In this document: positions 60,236 to 64,000 of the stretch, piece by piece | Layout: each line of letters starts with the position of its first letter | Position numbering within the stretch: position 1 is the first letter of the stretch | From: Lactifluus volemus | Lineage: Eukaryota > Basidiomycota > Agaricomycetes > Russulales > Russulaceae | Assembly: GCA_022376515.1 (NCBI GenBank) | Contig: WTXI01000028.1 | Location: 124,001 to 188,000 of the forward strand | DNA length: 64,000 nucleotides | Direction of reading: 5' to 3' | Notes under the pieces: generated by a model | Told to the model about the DNA's origin: nothing | Seen by the model: only the letters and a program-made list of their open reading frames with translations | Database searches by the model: none | Position numbers and translations under genes: made by a program

Positions 60236-63200
60236 GACCGCGATGTTTAGGGCCCTCTATAACTATCAGAGGCCGTACGCTCGTTTTGTCTCATGTCTTT
60301 GAGTTCTTAACCAACATATTGCCCTTTCAGGGATACGAGAGGACACTCCGATATTCTACGGCTCAGAAGCGGTTCAGGATCTTTGTCGCGGCCAACCGCT
60401 GGCACTGGCAGCCACGATCTCAAGATTTCCGTGAACTCATCGACGGTAGCGTATGCCGATACGTATTACCCTAAGGAAGGTCCTTAGGTTATGCACTGGT
60501 ACATCCCTGGTAAGTTATATGCTGCGCGATATGCCTACTCTGAGTGTTTGTTCAGTCTATTTGCGTTCGCACAGTGGAAGTTGCAGGTTTGTTGGTGTAA
60601 AACCGGATTGCGCTTGTGATGAAGACGACGATTATATGTACAGAATTCACGAAATAGTATACTCACCCACCACTCGCTATCCAAGCTGGTCTTTTCAAGC
60701 TGTGGGTAGATCCATAGAGTTATCAAATAATATGCTTTTTAACGTGCCGGTGTTGCCACCGGGACAGATGGACACCACTGTATCATGATCCTGTTTGCAA
60801 ACGCCCTGTCACTCTGTCTTACTGGATAGAAATTGTCAAAATGGTTGAGGCGTTGAGGTTGGTCATTTTCAAAACGAATTGGCGCCACCCGTTGCCATTT
60901 TAGTATCGGTCATTGATCGTCGATCGTCGATCATCATGTGACGAACTCGCGATCTTGCTGAGTCGTCCGCGGTTTTCGGTCCCAGGCAATGTCCCGGGCA
61001 AGGTTGAGAACAGGTGATTGTCTACTGTACTTGACGGCTTTACAAAAAAGGTGGGGATCATCCAGAACTGTGAGTACAATAAAACGTGAAGTTGTGGGAA
61101 AGTGCCTGCGGTTTTGCCCTTAAATGCGGGTGGTCTCACACAATTCCTATCAGTATCACACCGGCATGAAAGTGAATTCAGGTCCATCATTATCATCCCT
61201 GAACTTCAGTGGTGTGATTCGTTTACACCATAGAAAGGTATTTGTCTTGAGGGCGTCTAATTTATTTTGACAAGTACGACAAAAATTGATACGGGATGTT
61301 GATGAAGCTCTACAAACCATTTGGTGTGTTTGTGCAGCGGGACAGAAAGTTAGTGTACTGTACAGCAGAAGAAGTTCACATTCCGCTGTTGAATACCAGG
61401 TCGATGAAACGGACTGCATCCGAGCGTTTTGTAATGGATTCGACGTTTCAAGTAAATTCAAGTCACTTCCGCGACAGTGACGCTCCGAATCGTCGCTCGT
61501 CCAGAATGAAGCTTGGAATGTAGAGAGAGTAGAGTAATCACAGTTTTCCCGCAAGCTAATCATGCTGCTAATGAGAAATAATGTATTTAGTCGGACAGAG
61601 GATGATGGATTCTAACGTTGTACATGTACACGAGAACCAAGGGTACTACATGAACAGCAAGAGGAATGAGGTTCAGTCATTGGGGTGAAGGATTGAGCAT
61701 GAAGGGACGGGGCATAAACATTTTTCATTTCTGATGAGATGAAAGGGTGTTGATAATCTGGAACGCTTGTTGGGGCACGCACGAAGTCGCACGTTTTACT
61801 GCGCCCGGGCCGGGTCTTGTCCGTGCCCACGTTGGCTCACAGAAAAAAAAGATTTCTGTTTCCATGGCACGCACTAACTCATACGTGCACCGAAGTTGGT
61901 TGTCGTACTATAAATATACAATAACCGATCAAATCGGCAGGTTTCATCTCACCAAGAACTTGTGGACTATTCTGCCGACTGAGCCCGTCTCTCAGGCCAA
62001 AGCATCATGCATCATGATCGACACTGGTTTGTGCTTCTTTCTAGTGTAGAATCTGTAGATGAATCTTGTCTTTCCAGTGCCTCCAGTGTGTCATTGTTTC
62101 TATCTATCGAGCAGGGATTTCGTGCATGTTTCTAAATTACAGTGCGTCTCCGCTGTGTTTACTCTTTACTGATGATCACTCCACTGAGCGATTTATTCCA
62201 CGCTACGAATATTTCAGTTTTTTTCTCCACGGAGAAGCCCAAGAAGAATTTGATGTGCTACTTTACTGATCAGAGTGGTGTAATGGCTCAGATGGGCTCA
62301 GATCTAACTGGAAAAGATGTTCAGCTCCTGCATTGCACTTTGAACGTCGAAATGGCGTGGTGATCCCTAAATAGGTCCCATGCATCAGCCTTTTCAGGTT
62401 AGGGCTATTATCGCTCGCTTCCAACTCGCTTATATCCTTATCCGCAATCAACGTGGTGGTTCTTATGTTACAAATAACCCTTACCACGTTCCTCCTTGTG
62501 GTCTCCGCATACAACCCTCGTCGGTTCCACCTCTTGAGGCCCCCTTACAAATGATCTGCCAGTGGTATTGCAAATTATCTTTTTGACCTTCACTACGCCT
62601 CCACCACAACCTGTCTTCACCTCATGAGATCTATTTTACTCATGTAATCATCTTGCGCCCTAGGGGTTTGGGAGGATCTCGCTCATCTTTCAGAATAGAG
62701 TTCTGGGATCCGCGGGGTGTGATACCTCAAGTGACACACCCTCGGCGACAGAAAACCTAGCACCAATGGCACGAGGAAGAAAAGCGTGACCCAAGCACCT
62801 ACCGAGGATCACCAAATAGTCCACACGGCACATCGGCAATACAGTGTACAATTTCTAATGGAGTATTTACGGCTGTGGACGAGAACACTTCGGCTTCCAA
62901 GTTGAGTCACTTTCCCCATTCGGCAGTACCCCACGTCTTCGACCGGCATCTGAACGGCCCTTCGCACACTGCCACGAGGTGATTGCGCGCCCGGGATTCG
63001 TAGTCGAGGCTGGTGCTCGCATGATGTCCGTTCTACGCTAACCTCAATACCGTCACTGAGCTAGGGATCCTCTGCAATTTTATTAGTACGGATCGACGTA
63101 CAGCTCGATCATGACGTGGGCCCTGGTTATCTGATTAATTATGCCTTCCGTAAGGAGCAGTACCTTCTGCTCATTTTTCTTCAAACATGCAAGTAGCCAC

Positions 63201-63590
63201 ACTTGGAACTAGATGCTCATAGTGGATCGGCGTTATTTGGCTGAAAATGACTTATCGACCTCCTCGCATCAGCCAGAAATGCGAGGATCAAACCATCCAC
63301 CGATTTAGGTGTTAAAAATACTCCCGAGTGCGTTCATGATAACGGGATGCTTCCTCGGCTTCTACTCTTTGAGCGCATCTTGTCGTAATTGCTTCCTGTT
63401 ACGCCGCTAAATCTTAGGTTATCGCATCAGAGATGGGCGTTTTGTAGCCCATATGAACCCAGACTGACTTGGGGTTGTGGCCCAGGTTTAGTACTTCACT
63501 CTCCCCTCCGTTCAAAGCATCCTATATCGAATGGATCAGGCTGTGAATCTCTCCCTCAAGGACTTTGGTGAGTCTGTCTTTGAGATGTCT
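60236..63590. other. Gene-poor interval
   Basis: No supported gene. A plus frame at 60229-60474 could be a 3' exon of the membrane protein but is unproven. Frames at 61156-61563 (minus) and 61747-62049 (plus) carry no motif. Confidence 0.35.
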
Positions 63591-63599
63591 TTGATATAT

Positions 63600-64000
63600 A
63601 CATTTCATCCAGCTTTACAGTGATCGTAGTCAAAGCGTTGCATTTCATCGATGGAGTCAAGGTGTACGTAGGGTTTCTTCTTGAACCTTGTGAGAGTTTA
63701 TTCACCGCTTGCGGCATCTAACTAGCTGGAATCTCCTCTCAAATTTGGACTTTGACTGGAGGCTCCTCCATCGCAAACCTGGGACGTCATGGCCGAGCAT
63801 CGTACGTGGTAGCAATACAAAGCTGTGTCGTGGTGCCCTCATGAGCCCTAGTAGGTATACTTGGCAGAACGTCTAGCTAGCCTGGCGTGCGCCGTGTCCT
63901 TCTTGGTCGGACTGAACGTATCATCACAGATCAATTGCCAGGTACGTGGCCTCTACGCACTTCCGGGTCATGCATCTTCCTGAATGTACTCTTTTCTAGA
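63600..64000 (+). CDS. Partial membrane protein gene, paralogue of 59007-59960 (runs off right edge)
   Basis: The segment near 63868-63941 reads AERLASLACAVSFLVGLNVS SQINCQ, close to the first copy, and is followed by a canonical gtacgt donor where the first copy has gcacgt. Upstream, 63595-63680 matches 58741-58820 (shared 'cagtgat/cagtgaca ... atagtcaa' text). Only the 5' part is inside the window. Confidence 0.45.

Noticed and set aside
1..64000. CRISPR array, bacterial operon or rRNA
   Set aside because: No regularly spaced repeats with unique spacers, no rRNA core sequence, and all clear genes are intron-containing nuclear fungal genes.

Overview
The window looks like nuclear DNA of an agaricomycete (mushroom-class basidiomycete). 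Protein genes are cut by many 45-80 nt introns, including a 12-exon hexokinase with a 17-nt exon. It carries families typical of agaricomycetes: an F-box protein, a DUF6535 membrane protein, a DUF6534-like protein, a cytosolic Mn-SOD and a Zn2Cys6 regulator. The style of the F-box and DUF6535 proteins reminds me of Rhizoctonia/Ceratobasidium (Cantharellales), but that is an inference. Exon coordinates were worked out by hand from reading frame and GT/AG (sometimes GC/AG) signals.

Layout. 1-10 kb: a possible gene tail at the left edge, an F-box gene (about 1.6-3.1 kb), then a tandem segmental duplication (about 4.3-6.7 kb and 6.8-9.5 kb) whose right copy keeps an intact two-exon zinc-finger gene and whose left copy is a pseudogene. 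11-24 kb is the conserved core: hexokinase (minus) diverging from mitochondrial ribosomal protein uL14m (plus), a Zn2Cys6 regulator (minus), a Par32/DUF3602 protein with TGRGGxGN repeats (plus) and Mn-SOD (plus). 26-32 kb: a three-member DUF6535 cluster with one intact gene, one internally deleted pseudogene and one 3' remnant. 35-36.5 kb: an SDR-fold protein lacking its catalytic Tyr and Lys. 36.5-48 kb is gene-poor, with a tRNA-like Pol III element and a DUF6534-like membrane protein gene.

48.7-53.6 kb: a very young 4.89-kb Ty1/copia retrotransposon with 289-bp LTRs differing at one base and an AGGCA target duplication. It splits an exon of a host membrane-protein gene. Its gag-pol frame is broken four times, each time by what looks like loss of one base in a homopolymer. 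54-64 kb: weakly supported gene fragments and a dispersed pair of multi-TM protein genes, the second running off the right edge.

There is no operon, CRISPR array or rRNA. Hexokinase and uL14m share a roughly 300-bp divergent promoter region; otherwise genes are independent. I found no previously undescribed multi-gene system. The most useful leads are the SDR pseudoenzyme, the same-sign frame breaks, the retroelement-split gene, the GC-AG introns and the recently duplicated blocks.
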